Counted from the stretch's first letter, positions 44,101 to 52,267 are shown. The stretch: 64,000 bases of DNA from Streptomyces seoulensis (GCF_022846655.1 NZ_AP025667.1:4191001-4255000), one strand, 5' to 3'. Numbers and translations are program-made. Notes: a model not told the origin generated them from the sequence alone.

Positions 44101-44867
44101 GCGCGGTACTCATTCACGATGCCGATGACGGAACCGTGTACCGGCGCTTCGAAAACCAGTTCAGCCTTCTGGTCGCGAACCGGCGTCTGCGCGGGGGCGG
44201 CCGGCTGCACCGGAACCGTGGGGACGCCGGGAGCCGCGGGGGCCACCGGGGGCTCACCGCCCTCCAGCGACCCGAGCGCGTGGACGTCGCCACCCGGCAC
44301 CCTGATCCACACCGCGTCGTCGAACTCCTTGGACCGCACCCTGGCCTCGCGGAACTCCTCGGCGCGCAGGGTGGTGTACGCGCCACCGATCACGGTGTGG
44401 AAGACCTCGCGGGAGACCGCCACCGCCAGCACGGCCGACGGGCTGAGCCGCAGCGCCTCCCGCAGCGGCTTGCAGTCGAGGATGCGGGCGGTCTCCACCG
44501 CGCCGTGGTCGGAGAAGCCGCCGCGCGCGGGGACGGCCACACCGTGGTGGAAGGCGGCCCGCAGCCGGAGCCGGGCGTCCGCCTCGCGGCCGTCGTTGAC
44601 CTCGCGCAGCCCGGAGTCGAGGTGGCGGACGAAGTCGTCCACGAGCAGCGGCTCGGACTCGTCGGCGCCCAGCACGCTGAACGCGGAGTCGCCCGCGAGC
44701 TGCGTCTGCCACCGCTCACGCTCGAACCCGACCTCGGTGGCGGCCTGGGTCAGCACGCGGTCGATGGCGTCCTGGATCCAGTGCTGACGCCTCGGGTGGC
44801 TCCGTCCGTACCCTTCCGCGTCCACGGAGAAGAGGGGTCGGCGCGAGAATCCCTTCATTCGATTCAT
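44097..44867 (-). CDS. class III nucleotide-cyclase-like protein
   Basis: A 256-residue protein. Residues 10-165 follow the class III cyclase fold: first strand LFSVDAEGYG with metal-site Asp16, LAGDSAFSVL with second Asp60, then RLRAAFHHGVA and HGAVETARILDC, which matches the G-x-x-V-N-x-A-R element with Arg128 kept but Asn replaced by Glu. After a Pro/Ala-rich linker the tail ends in VHGSVIGIVNEYRA. Both metal Asp residues and the Arg suggest it could still be active, perhaps with changed base preference. It starts the five-gene operon; AAGGA lies seven bases before the ATG. A cyclase-derived sensor without activity is the alternative. Confidence 0.65.
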   Translation of the reverse strand: MNRMKGFSRRPLFSVDAEGYGRSHPRRQHWIQDAIDRVLTQAATEVGFERERWQTQLAGDSAFSVLGADESEPLLVDDFVRHLDSGLREVNDGREADARLRLRAAFHHGVAVPARGGFSDHGAVETARILDCKPLREALRLSPSAVLAVAVSREVFHTVIGGAYTTLRAEEFREARVRSKEFDDAVWIRVPGGDVHALGSLEGGEPPVAPAAPGVPTVPVQPAAPAQTPVRDQKAELVFEAPVHGSVIGIVNEYRA

Positions 44868-45200
44868 GTTCTATTCCTTCGGAATCGTGATCGAATCCCG
44901 CGCGTCGGAACGCCTCGATCTGGAGGGGACAAGCACGATCTGGATGGGACAAGCAGGATTACAGTCGCGCCCATCCGTGGATGCCGCTGTTGCGAAAACG
45001 AGACAGAAACAACCCCGGGTCCGCTGTTGTTCCGACAGCACGGGAATACGTGGTATCAGTCGGCGCGACCCGGAACCCCGTACAAATACGGGATGCGGGA
45101 TCCTTTCCGGGAACCCGTCGAATTAGGTGGTCGCCCGCGCACCGGCGCGCGTTACTGGTCGCACCCCGGCTCGGGGCTCGCACGTCACCGAGGAGACGGC
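44868..45200. promoter_or_regulatory. divergent regulatory region between cyclase-like and Pycsar-like genes
   Basis: 333 bases, with no gene and visibly more AT than the flanks. It holds a 20-base direct tandem repeat at 44917-44936 and 44937-44956 differing at two positions (core GATCTGGA and GGGACAAGCA), and an inverted repeat CCCGTA-caaa-TACGGG at 45077-45092. Both are candidate regulator sites for the two divergent units. No consensus promoter is clear. Confidence 0.65.
44917..44956. repeat. 20-bp tandem direct repeat
   Basis: Two head-to-tail copies of a 20-base unit match at 18 of 20 positions. The period equals about two helical turns, so both copies face the same side of the DNA, as expected for cooperative binding of a regulator 50 bases upstream of the cyclase-like gene. 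Confidence 0.75.
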
Positions 45201-45707
45201 ATGACGGAGCAGACGCAGGGCGGACCGCAGGACGCGGCCGTGATGCTGACGTCGCTGCAGACCACCCATCAGCTCGCCGACGGCAAGGCCGGGGTGCTCG
45301 CCGGGGTGCAGGCGGCGCTGGTGGTGTCCTTCGGGCCCTGGGTCCGTACGGCGCGCTCGGCCTGGGCGCACCACGCGGTGAGCGGGGCGCTGCTGGACGG
45401 GCTGGTGGTGCTGTTCGCGGTGGCCTTCGTGACCGGGGTGGGGTGTCTGGCGCTGGTCCTGCGGCCCCGGCTGTGGCGGCCGGCGTCCTTCAACCGGTTC
45501 AGCGTCCGCGCCCTCTCGGCCACCGCGACCGCACCGGGCGCGCGGCCGGGGCCGGGGCCGGAGGGGACGGAACTGTGGGAGGCGTGCCGGTTCATGGCGG
45601 CGATCACGGTGAAGAAGTGCCGTTATGCCGCCGCCGCCATCGCCTGCACGGCCGCGATGGCCGTCACGGCCGGTCTCTGTGTCCTGCTGCGGGCGTTCTC
45701 CGGCTGA
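45201..45707 (+). CDS. Pycsar TM-effector-like membrane protein
   Basis: A 168-residue membrane protein. It has ADGKAG at residues 26-31 leading into a first helix (VLAGVQAALVVSF), a second helix (LLDGLVVLFAVAFVTGVGCLALVLRPR, about 65-90), a cytoplasmic linker, an amphipathic stretch (CRFMAAITVKKCRYA) and a third helix (AAIACTAAMAVTAGLCVLL). This order, especially AD-x-KAG before helix 1 and the K-x-R/Y helix before helix 3, matches the TM effectors (PycTM) of Pycsar anti-phage systems, which bind a cyclic pyrimidine nucleotide and disrupt the membrane. GAGGAG lies six bases before the ATG. It stands divergent from a cyclase-like gene and convergent with a cyclic-nucleotide-binding regulator. 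Confidence 0.65.
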   Translation: MTEQTQGGPQDAAVMLTSLQTTHQLADGKAGVLAGVQAALVVSFGPWVRTARSAWAHHAVSGALLDGLVVLFAVAFVTGVGCLALVLRPRLWRPASFNRFSVRALSATATAPGARPGPGPEGTELWEACRFMAAITVKKCRYAAAAIACTAAMAVTAGLCVLLRAFSG

Positions 45708-45730
45708 AGTCCCTGTGCGCCGAGGGGGTT

Positions 45731-46456
45731 TCAGTCGAGGTCCGACGGCAGCAGCCGGGCCTCCTCACGCAGCCGGTCCAGGTCGCGGACGGTCGTGGTG
45801 CGGTAGCCGGTGACGATCAGCTCGGCGTCCCGCAGCTCCTTGAGCGCCTTGTGCACGGTCGGCTCGGCCGCTCCGGCGAGGGCGGCCAACTCCGGCTGGG
45901 TGAGGGTGAATCCGAGTTCCACCCCGTCCCGTCCCGGCCGCCCGTGGCTCGCCGCGAGGTCGACCAGGATGCGGGCCAGCCGCTCCTTCACGTTGTAACC
46001 GCGGAATTCCAGGCGCCGGTTGTTGGCCCAGCGCAGCCGCTCGGAGACGATGCCGGTCAGCTCCACGGCCGCGTCGGGGCGGCGCAGCAGGAAGGCGCGC
46101 AGGATCTCGTGGGGTACGGCGCGCGCGGTCACCGGACCGCACGCGGTGACCGTCGCCGTGCGCGGCATGTCACCCACGGCCGCCATCTCCCCGATGATGT
46201 CCCCGCCCAGCCGGATCGCCAGCAGGGACTCCAGGCCGTTCTGCGCGGTCGCGGTGACCTTGGTGAAGCCGGAGAGCAGCAGCAGCGTGTGCCGGTCGGT
46301 GTCGCCCTGGCGGACCAGCAGGTCCCTGGGTTCGAAGCGGCGGGGCCGGCCGAGCGCCAGCAGGTCGTCGAGCGCGGCCTCGGAGAGCCTGCCGAGGTAA
46401 CTGCCGCGCGGCCAGTTGGACTCGTGGTCCGCGTCCCGTGATGCTGCGTAGGTCAC
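45731..46456 (-). CDS. Crp/Fnr family cyclic-nucleotide-binding regulator
   Basis: A 241-residue regulator. The N-terminal cyclic-nucleotide-binding beta-roll contains GGDIIGEMAAVGDMPRTATV, keeping the Glu and Arg that hold the ribose and phosphate in cAMP-binding proteins. The C-terminal winged helix is FTLTQPELAALAGAAEPTVHKALKELRDAELI. It lies 23 bp from the end of the Pycsar-like gene, convergent. Retention of the phosphate cassette argues it binds a cyclic nucleotide, unlike many Crp-fold regulators. A palindrome sits in its 97-bp upstream region. Confidence 0.88.
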   Translation of the reverse strand: MTYAASRDADHESNWPRGSYLGRLSEAALDDLLALGRPRRFEPRDLLVRQGDTDRHTLLLLSGFTKVTATAQNGLESLLAIRLGGDIIGEMAAVGDMPRTATVTACGPVTARAVPHEILRAFLLRRPDAAVELTGIVSERLRWANNRRLEFRGYNVKERLARILVDLAASHGRPGRDGVELGFTLTQPELAALAGAAEPTVHKALKELRDAELIVTGYRTTTVRDLDRLREEARLLPSDLD

Positions 46457-46491
46457 GACACGACGATAGGCGTCCCGACGACGATCGGCAT

Positions 46492-46535
46492 GGTTCCGGA
46501 CATACCGGAACCCGCTCCCCCGGTTGAGGAGCGGG
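46492..46535. promoter_or_regulatory. palindrome and hairpin upstream of the Crp-type gene
   Basis: GGTTCCGG-acata-CCGGAACC (46492-46512) is a perfect 8-base inverted repeat, immediately followed by a second hairpin CCCGCTCC/GGAGCGGG (46511-46535). The first lies 36 bases upstream of the Crp-type start and may be its operator; the second is better placed as the terminator of the glucanase gene ending at 46554 on the same strand. Confidence 0.6.
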
Positions 46536-46553
46536 CCGGTGCGGACGTCTTCG

Positions 46554-48731
46554 TCAGGACGTCTGGTACGCCTCCACCTCGCTCAACTGACCTGCCGGCC
46601 AGCCGGTGTTGCCGCTGACGACCAGCCGCAGATGGCGCAGGCTGGTGCCGCTCGGCAGGGACACGGTGACGGTGTTGCCGCTCGCCGGGTCGAAGCGGTA
46701 GCCCTGCGCCCCGGACACGGTGGTGTACGACGAGCCGTCGGTGCTGCCCTGCACGGCGATGGTCTGCGTACGCGCGCCCCACGCCGAGGACGGCGGCAGC
46801 TTCAGGACGAGCCGGCGGACCGGGTAGGCGGAGCCGAGGTCGACCGTCCAGGACTGCGGGAAGGCGCTGTTGGCCGACTCCCAGTAGGTGTTGGCGTCTC
46901 CGTCCGCCGCCTTGCCGGGGGTGTAGACGTCCTGGGACCCGGTGGCGGTGGCCGGACGGCCCTTGGCCAGGTTGCGGTTGGGGTCCGGCTGGGGGTTGCC
47001 CTGGCCGGGCTGGGGCCAGGTCGAGCAGTCCGCCCAGGTGCTGCTCCAGCCGGAGTTGCCGCCGCCGTCGGTGAGCGAGAAGGTGCCGGAGTTCGCCGGG
47101 TAGGGGCAGTTGTAGACACCGGCGGAGCCGACCTGGGTGGCGCTCACGTTCTTGAAGGCGGCCGCGCCCTGCGCCTCGGCCTGTACGACCACGGTCCCGG
47201 TGTTCTTCACCGTCGCGCCGGTCACGTTGACGTTGCGCACCGGGTAGCCCTGGCCGCCGCCGGAGACGAACTCGAAGGCGCTGTAGGGGCTGTCGGTGAT
47301 CGTGGTGTCGGTGATGTTGACCGTGGCGTTGATGGCGCTGTCGTAGGAGTCGACGCGCAGCGCGCCCATCGGGTGGTTCCAGTTGGGGTTCAGGGCGCCC
47401 GCGCGGACCAGGGTGTTGCCCGAGACGGTGATGGTGCCGGCCAGCGGGGAGAAGGGGTCGAGGAACTTCTGGTTGGAGATGGCGATGCCGCTGCCGAGGG
47501 CGTTGGTGTCGGAGACCAGGTTGTTCTTCACCGAGATGTCGGTGCCGCCGTAGATGGCGATGCCGTTGGCCAGGTTGGGCTGCGAGATGGTGTTGTTCTC
47601 GAAGCTGGAGTTGGAGTCCGGCGCGTACAGGGACCACATGGCGAGGGAGTCGTCGCCCTGGTTGCGCAGGAAGTTGTTGCTGACGCGCACGCCGCGGGCG
47701 TTGCCGTTGAGGTTGAGGCCGTCGGCGGTGGTGTCGAGGACGCGGTTGTTCTCCACGACCAGGTTGTCGTTGTTGCCCGTCAGCCACAGGCCGACCTTCA
47801 GGTGCTGGAGCCACATGCCGGATACCGAGGAGCCCGGGCCGAGCGAGCCGTTCACGAAGTTGTCCGGGCTGGAGTCGACGCGTTCGGTGACCTCGCCGAT
47901 GACCGCGAAGTCCTTCAGGTGGACCCCGCCGGAGGAGTTGGACTGGTCGATGAACCGGGAGCCGCGCACGACCGAGTACCAGTGGCCGGCGCCGCGCAGG
48001 GTCACGTTCTGCACGCCGCTGAGGGAGGAGGTGATCCGGTACTCGCCGGGCGGGATCCAGACCGTGCCGCCCTGCGCGGCCGCTATGGCGTCGCGGAACG
48101 CCTGGGTGGAGTCGCCGCCGCCGCTGGGATCGGCGCCCTTGGAGACGACGGACACCGATCCGGCCGGCTGGGTGGCGGCCGCCGCGGCCTGCTCGAAGTC
48201 CGCCACGTCGACGGTGACTTGTGTGCCGGTGGACTCGAAGGCGACCTTGTCGCCCGCCTGGACGTTCTGGCCGAGCAGCAGCCGGGCGTTGTCGTAGAAG
48301 TGGTGGTTCTTCGCGCCGGCGATCCAACTGGTTTCGATGTAGCTGTACTTGGAGGTGACCGGGAGTGTCCTGGCGATCCTGGTGCCGTTGACGTAGACGG
48401 CGAGCGAGCCGGACTGGCCGTCCGGGACGCTGTAGGCGACGTTCACGGCGTTGGCCGCGCGCGGCACGGTGAACTCCACGCGCTGACCGGAGTTCAGGCG
48501 AACGGCCTGCCGTCCGGACGCCTCCGACGCGAGGGTGGCCTGGGTGTGGTCGGGGCCGATCCTGCTGCCGGTGGTGGTCGCGGACTCGGCCTCGACCGAG
48601 GTGAACGGGAGGGTGGCGCCCGCGGCGGCGTGCGCGGCGGGGGCCACGGCGACCATCATGCCCGCGGCGAGGGCGACGACGGCCCCTACGGCGGGCAGGC
48701 GCCTCGCGTGTCTGGCGGTGCTGCTGTGCAT
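46554..48731 (-). CDS. secreted beta-helix alpha-1,3-glucanase-like protein (GH87 type) with CBM and F5/8C domains
   Basis: A 725-residue exported enzyme. Signal peptide residues 1-37 (ending APAAHAA). Residues 40-165: a CBM35/6-like module (FTSVEAESATTTGSRIG, VDVADFEQ). Residues about 170-545: right-handed parallel beta-helix starting VVSKGADPSGGGDSTQAFRDAI and containing many NN-ladder turns (NNRVLDTTADGLNLNG). After a Pro/Gln linker comes a C-terminal F5/8 type C (discoidin/CBM32) domain (KGRPATATGSQD ... LRLVVSGNTGW). The architecture matches Streptomyces mycodextranase/alpha-1,3-glucanases of GH87, which attack fungal cell-wall glucan. It is last gene of a sugar-uptake cluster. Confidence 0.82.
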   Translation of the reverse strand: MHSSTARHARRLPAVGAVVALAAGMMVAVAPAAHAAAGATLPFTSVEAESATTTGSRIGPDHTQATLASEASGRQAVRLNSGQRVEFTVPRAANAVNVAYSVPDGQSGSLAVYVNGTRIARTLPVTSKYSYIETSWIAGAKNHHFYDNARLLLGQNVQAGDKVAFESTGTQVTVDVADFEQAAAAATQPAGSVSVVSKGADPSGGGDSTQAFRDAIAAAQGGTVWIPPGEYRITSSLSGVQNVTLRGAGHWYSVVRGSRFIDQSNSSGGVHLKDFAVIGEVTERVDSSPDNFVNGSLGPGSSVSGMWLQHLKVGLWLTGNNDNLVVENNRVLDTTADGLNLNGNARGVRVSNNFLRNQGDDSLAMWSLYAPDSNSSFENNTISQPNLANGIAIYGGTDISVKNNLVSDTNALGSGIAISNQKFLDPFSPLAGTITVSGNTLVRAGALNPNWNHPMGALRVDSYDSAINATVNITDTTITDSPYSAFEFVSGGGQGYPVRNVNVTGATVKNTGTVVVQAEAQGAAAFKNVSATQVGSAGVYNCPYPANSGTFSLTDGGGNSGWSSTWADCSTWPQPGQGNPQPDPNRNLAKGRPATATGSQDVYTPGKAADGDANTYWESANSAFPQSWTVDLGSAYPVRRLVLKLPPSSAWGARTQTIAVQGSTDGSSYTTVSGAQGYRFDPASGNTVTVSLPSGTSLRHLRLVVSGNTGWPAGQLSEVEAYQTS

Positions 48732-48790
48732 GTGCTGATCCCTTCGTGGTGGGGGTGCCGGGGATAGCAGGTGGTGCGGGGTGCGACGGC

Positions 48791-50398
48791 TCAGGCGCGC
48801 AGCCAGACCGCCGTGTCCTGCGGCAGACGCCCCGCCTCGTCCAGGGGGCCGCTGCCGAGCAGGAGTGCGGAGTGCGCGGGCAGGTCGACGGCCGTGGCGG
48901 CGAGGTTCACCACGCACAGGGCGCCGTCCGCGCGGGCGAAGGCGAGGACGCCCTCGGGGGCGGGGAGCCAGGTCAGCGGGCCTTCGCCGAAGGCGGGACG
49001 GGCGGCGACGGCCTCGCGGTACAGGGTGAGCATGGAGTGCGGGTCGCCCTCCTGCCGGTCGGCCGCGTAGAGCGCCCAGTCCGCGGGCTGCGGCAGCCAG
49101 GGCTCCTCGCGCGAGCCGAAGCCCGCGTACGGGGCGTCGGCGGTCCAGGGAAGCGGTACCCGGCAGCCGTCGCGGCCGGGGTCGGTGCCGCCCGAGCGGT
49201 GGTGCATCGGGTCCTCGATCCGGTCCACCGGGACGTCCGCCTCCGGCAGGCCCAGCTCCTCCCCCTGGTACAGGTAGACCGAGCCGGGCAGGGCTAGGGA
49301 GAGCAGGGCCGCGGCGCGGGCGCGGCGGGTGCCGAGCGCGAGGTCGGTGGGGGTGCCGAACGCCTTGGCGGCGAAGTCGAAGCCGGTGTCGGTGCGGCCG
49401 TAGCGGGTGACGGTGCGGGTGATGTCGTGGTTGCACAGCACCCAGGTGGCGGGGGCGCCTACGGGTGCGTGCTCGGCGAGGGTCGAGTCGATGGCGGAGC
49501 GCAGCCGGTCCGCGTCCCAGGGGCACGACAGGAAGGCGAAGTTGAAGGCGGTGTGCAGTTCGTCGGGGCGGAGGTAGCGGGCGAAGCGTTCGGCGTCGGG
49601 GAGCCAGACCTCGCCGACGAACACCCCGTCGTGCTCGTCGGCGACCGCGCGCCAGGAGCGGTAGATGTCGTGGAGTTCGTCGCGGTCGACGAAGGGGTGC
49701 GGGTCGGGTGCCCCGGCCAGGTCGGGGAGGTCGGGGTCCTTGGCGAGCAGGGCGGCGGAGTCGATGCGGACGCCGGCGACACCGCGTTCGAACCAGAAGC
49801 GCAGGATGTCCTCGTGCTCGCGGCGGACGGCCGGGTGGGCCCAGTTGAGGTCGGGCTGTTCGGGGGTGAACAGGTGCAGGTACCAGTCGCCGTCGGGGAG
49901 CCGGGTCCACACCGGTTCGGTGGAGCCGACGAACTGCGACGGCCAGTCGTTGGGCGGGAGTTCACCGTGCTCACCGCGTCCGGGGCGGAAGTGGAACAGC
50001 TCGCGCTCGGGGCTGCCGGGACCGGCGGCGAGCGCGGCCCGGAACCAGGGGTGCTGGTCGGAGACGTGGTTGGGCACGATGTCGACGACGGTGCGGATGC
50101 CCAGCTCGCGCGCCTCGGCGATGAGCTTCTCGGCCTCGGCGAGGGTGCCGAAGGCGGGGTCGATCGTCCGGTAGTCGGCGACGTCGTAGCCGCCGTCCTT
50201 CATCGGTGACAGGTACCAGGGGTTGAACCACAGGGCGTCCACGCCGAGTTCGGCGAGGTAGGGCAGTCTGGCGCGTACCCCGGCGAGGTCTCCGGTGCCG
50301 TCGCCGTCGCCGTCGGCGAAGCTGCGCACGTACACCTGGTAGATGACGGCCGAGCGCCACCAGTCGGCCTGCCTGCGGGCATGGCTGGGCTGTGCCAC
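48791..50398 (-). CDS. GH13 alpha-glucosidase
   Basis: A 535-residue intracellular alpha-amylase-family enzyme (no signal peptide). GH13 conserved regions: region I VVDIVPNHV, region II GVRIDSAAL with nucleophile Asp, region III VFVGEVW with acid Glu, region IV LCNHDITR with the transition-state Asp. This pattern fits alpha-glucosidase/oligo-1,6-glucosidase members. GTG start with AAAGGG eight bases upstream. Coded 41 bases after the permease genes, it would hydrolyse the imported malto- or nigero-oligosaccharide to glucose. Confidence 0.92.
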   Translation of the reverse strand: MAQPSHARRQADWWRSAVIYQVYVRSFADGDGDGTGDLAGVRARLPYLAELGVDALWFNPWYLSPMKDGGYDVADYRTIDPAFGTLAEAEKLIAEARELGIRTVVDIVPNHVSDQHPWFRAALAAGPGSPERELFHFRPGRGEHGELPPNDWPSQFVGSTEPVWTRLPDGDWYLHLFTPEQPDLNWAHPAVRREHEDILRFWFERGVAGVRIDSAALLAKDPDLPDLAGAPDPHPFVDRDELHDIYRSWRAVADEHDGVFVGEVWLPDAERFARYLRPDELHTAFNFAFLSCPWDADRLRSAIDSTLAEHAPVGAPATWVLCNHDITRTVTRYGRTDTGFDFAAKAFGTPTDLALGTRRARAAALLSLALPGSVYLYQGEELGLPEADVPVDRIEDPMHHRSGGTDPGRDGCRVPLPWTADAPYAGFGSREEPWLPQPADWALYAADRQEGDPHSMLTLYREAVAARPAFGEGPLTWLPAPEGVLAFARADGALCVVNLAATAVDLPAHSALLLGSGPLDEAGRLPQDTAVWLRA

Positions 50399-50439
50399 GG
50401 TGCGTGCCCTTTCTGTCGAGGTCTGTCGAGGGGGCCGGG

Positions 50440-51315
50440 TCAGCCCTTGGTGCTGCCCGCGCTGATCCCGGCGATGATGTGCCGCTGGAACACGAGGAAG
50501 AGCGCCACCATGGGGATGCTGGCGATCACCATGGCCGCGACGAGCACGGTGAGCTGGATGTTCTGCGACAACTGGACCAGGGCCACGCTGATCGGCTGCT
50601 TGTCGGTGTCGGAGAACACCATCAGCGGCCAGAGGAAGTCCTGCCAGACGGAGACCAGCGCGAAGATCGACACCACGCCGAGCACCGGCCGGGACATGGG
50701 CAGCACGACCGACCACAGGGTGCGCAGCTTGCCCGCGCCGTCGATCTCGGCGGCCTCCAGCACATCGCGGGGCAACTGGTCGAAGAACCGCTTGAGCAGA
50801 TACAGGTTGAAGGCGTTGGCGACGGCCGGCAGCCAGATGCCCAGCGGGTCGTTGAGCAGGCTGGTGTGGATCAGCGGGAGGTCGGCCGCGGTCAGGTACT
50901 TGGGCACGACCAGGGCCTGCGCGGGGACCATCAGGGTGGCGAGGATGCCGCCGAGGACGACCTTGCCGAAGGCGGGCCTCAGCTTCGACAGGGCGTAGGC
51001 GGCGGCCGTGCAGAACACCAACTGGAAGGCCCAGGCGCCGGCCGCCTGGACCACGGTGTTCCACAGGTGCAGCGGGAGCTGCATCAGGTCCCAGGCGTCG
51101 GTGTACCCGCTGAGGTGCCAGTGCTCGGGGACGAAGGTGGGCGGGGTACGGGCGATCTCGTCCGGGGACTTCATCGCGCCGGACGCCATCCAGTACACGG
51201 GGAACAGGAAGGCGAGCGCGAAGAGGGCGACGACGGCCGCGAACACCGTCCAGTACAGGGCCTTTCCGCGCGGGCGGGCGAGGGTGGCCGGGGAGATGAG
51301 GGTGCGGGTGCTCAT
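50440..51315 (-). CDS. ABC sugar transporter permease (MalG-like)
   Basis: A 291-residue inner-membrane permease with six predicted helices. The cytoplasmic EAA loop EAAEIDGAGKLRTLWSVVLPMSRPVLGVV is clear near residue 190, and the ending HIIAGISAGSTKG is typical of MalG-type subunits. Its start overlaps the stop of the partner permease by four bases (ATGA). The transporter lacks a dedicated ATPase gene here; Streptomyces commonly use the shared MsiK ATPase. Confidence 0.92.
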   Translation of the reverse strand: MSTRTLISPATLARPRGKALYWTVFAAVVALFALAFLFPVYWMASGAMKSPDEIARTPPTFVPEHWHLSGYTDAWDLMQLPLHLWNTVVQAAGAWAFQLVFCTAAAYALSKLRPAFGKVVLGGILATLMVPAQALVVPKYLTAADLPLIHTSLLNDPLGIWLPAVANAFNLYLLKRFFDQLPRDVLEAAEIDGAGKLRTLWSVVLPMSRPVLGVVSIFALVSVWQDFLWPLMVFSDTDKQPISVALVQLSQNIQLTVLVAAMVIASIPMVALFLVFQRHIIAGISAGSTKG

Positions 51316-52262
51316 GCGTCCCCCTCGGTGCGGGTGAGCCGCAGGTACAGGGCGGAGAAGGCGCCGAGCAGCACCAGCAGCATGACGCTGAGGGCGCAGG
51401 CCCCGCCGAAGTCGTTGTAGAGGAAGGCGTATTTGTAGATGAGGTAGAGCACGGTGACGGTCGCGCTCTCCGGGCCGCCGCCGGTGATCACGAAGGGCTC
51501 GGTGAACACCTGCATGGTGGCGATGATCTGGAGGAGCATCAGCATGAGGATCACGAACCGGGTCTGCGGGATGGTGACGTGCCGGATGCGCTGGAGGAGG
51601 TTGGCCCCGTCGAGTTCGGCCGCCTCGTACAGCTCGCCGGGGATGGACTGCAGGGCGGCGAGGTAGATGAGCACGGTGCCGCCGAGGTTGGCCCAGGTGG
51701 CCACGATCACCAGGGAGATCAGCGCGGTGTCGGTGCCGTTGGACCAGTTGGAGGTGGGCAGGTGCAGGGCGCGCAGCGTCTCGTTGGCGAGGCCGGCGCC
51801 GGGGTCGTAGAACCACTTCCACAGCAGGGCGCTGACCACGGGCGGGATCATCACCGGGAGGTAGACCACGACCCGGAAGAACGCCTTGGCGTGCCGGAGT
51901 TCGTTGAGCACCAGGGCCAGGACGAAGGGGACGGCGAAGCCGAGCAGGAGGGCGAGCAGGGTGAAGGTGAGGGTGTTGCGCCAGGCCGCGCCGAACTCCG
52001 GATCGTGCAGGACCCGGCGGAAGTTGGCGGTGCCGACCCATTCGGGCGCGGAGCCGGGGGTGTAGCGCTGGAAGGCGATGACGAAGGCGCGGATCGCCGG
52101 GTACCAGGAGAACAGGGCGAAGCAGACCAGGCCGCCGAGCAGGAAGCCGTAGGCGCGGACCTGGTCGGCCAGGACCCGGCGTCCCCGGCCGCCGCCCGCC
52201 GGGGACGGGGGCGGGGCCAGGGGGGCGGCGGCCGCGGGGAGGCGCTCGGCCGTCTTCGTCAT
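51312..52262 (-). CDS. ABC sugar transporter permease (MalF-like)
   Basis: A 316-residue permease with six helices; EAA loop YEAAELDGANLLQRIRHVTIPQ near residue 215. An N-terminal cytoplasmic extension is rich in Pro/Ala/Gly. The ATG lies five bases after the binding-protein stop, so the three genes form one transport operon. Partner of the MalG-like permease. Confidence 0.92.
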   Translation of the reverse strand: MTKTAERLPAAAAPLAPPPSPAGGGRGRRVLADQVRAYGFLLGGLVCFALFSWYPAIRAFVIAFQRYTPGSAPEWVGTANFRRVLHDPEFGAAWRNTLTFTLLALLLGFAVPFVLALVLNELRHAKAFFRVVVYLPVMIPPVVSALLWKWFYDPGAGLANETLRALHLPTSNWSNGTDTALISLVIVATWANLGGTVLIYLAALQSIPGELYEAAELDGANLLQRIRHVTIPQTRFVILMLMLLQIIATMQVFTEPFVITGGGPESATVTVLYLIYKYAFLYNDFGGACALSVMLLVLLGAFSALYLRLTRTEGDA

Positions 52263-52267
52263 GGCGG

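Noticed and set aside
41554..44787. A 1077-codon plus-strand frame over the ATPase operon
   Set aside because: Antisense of the ATPase and cyclase-like genes; Arg/Gly/Ala/His-biased, no RBS and no fold.
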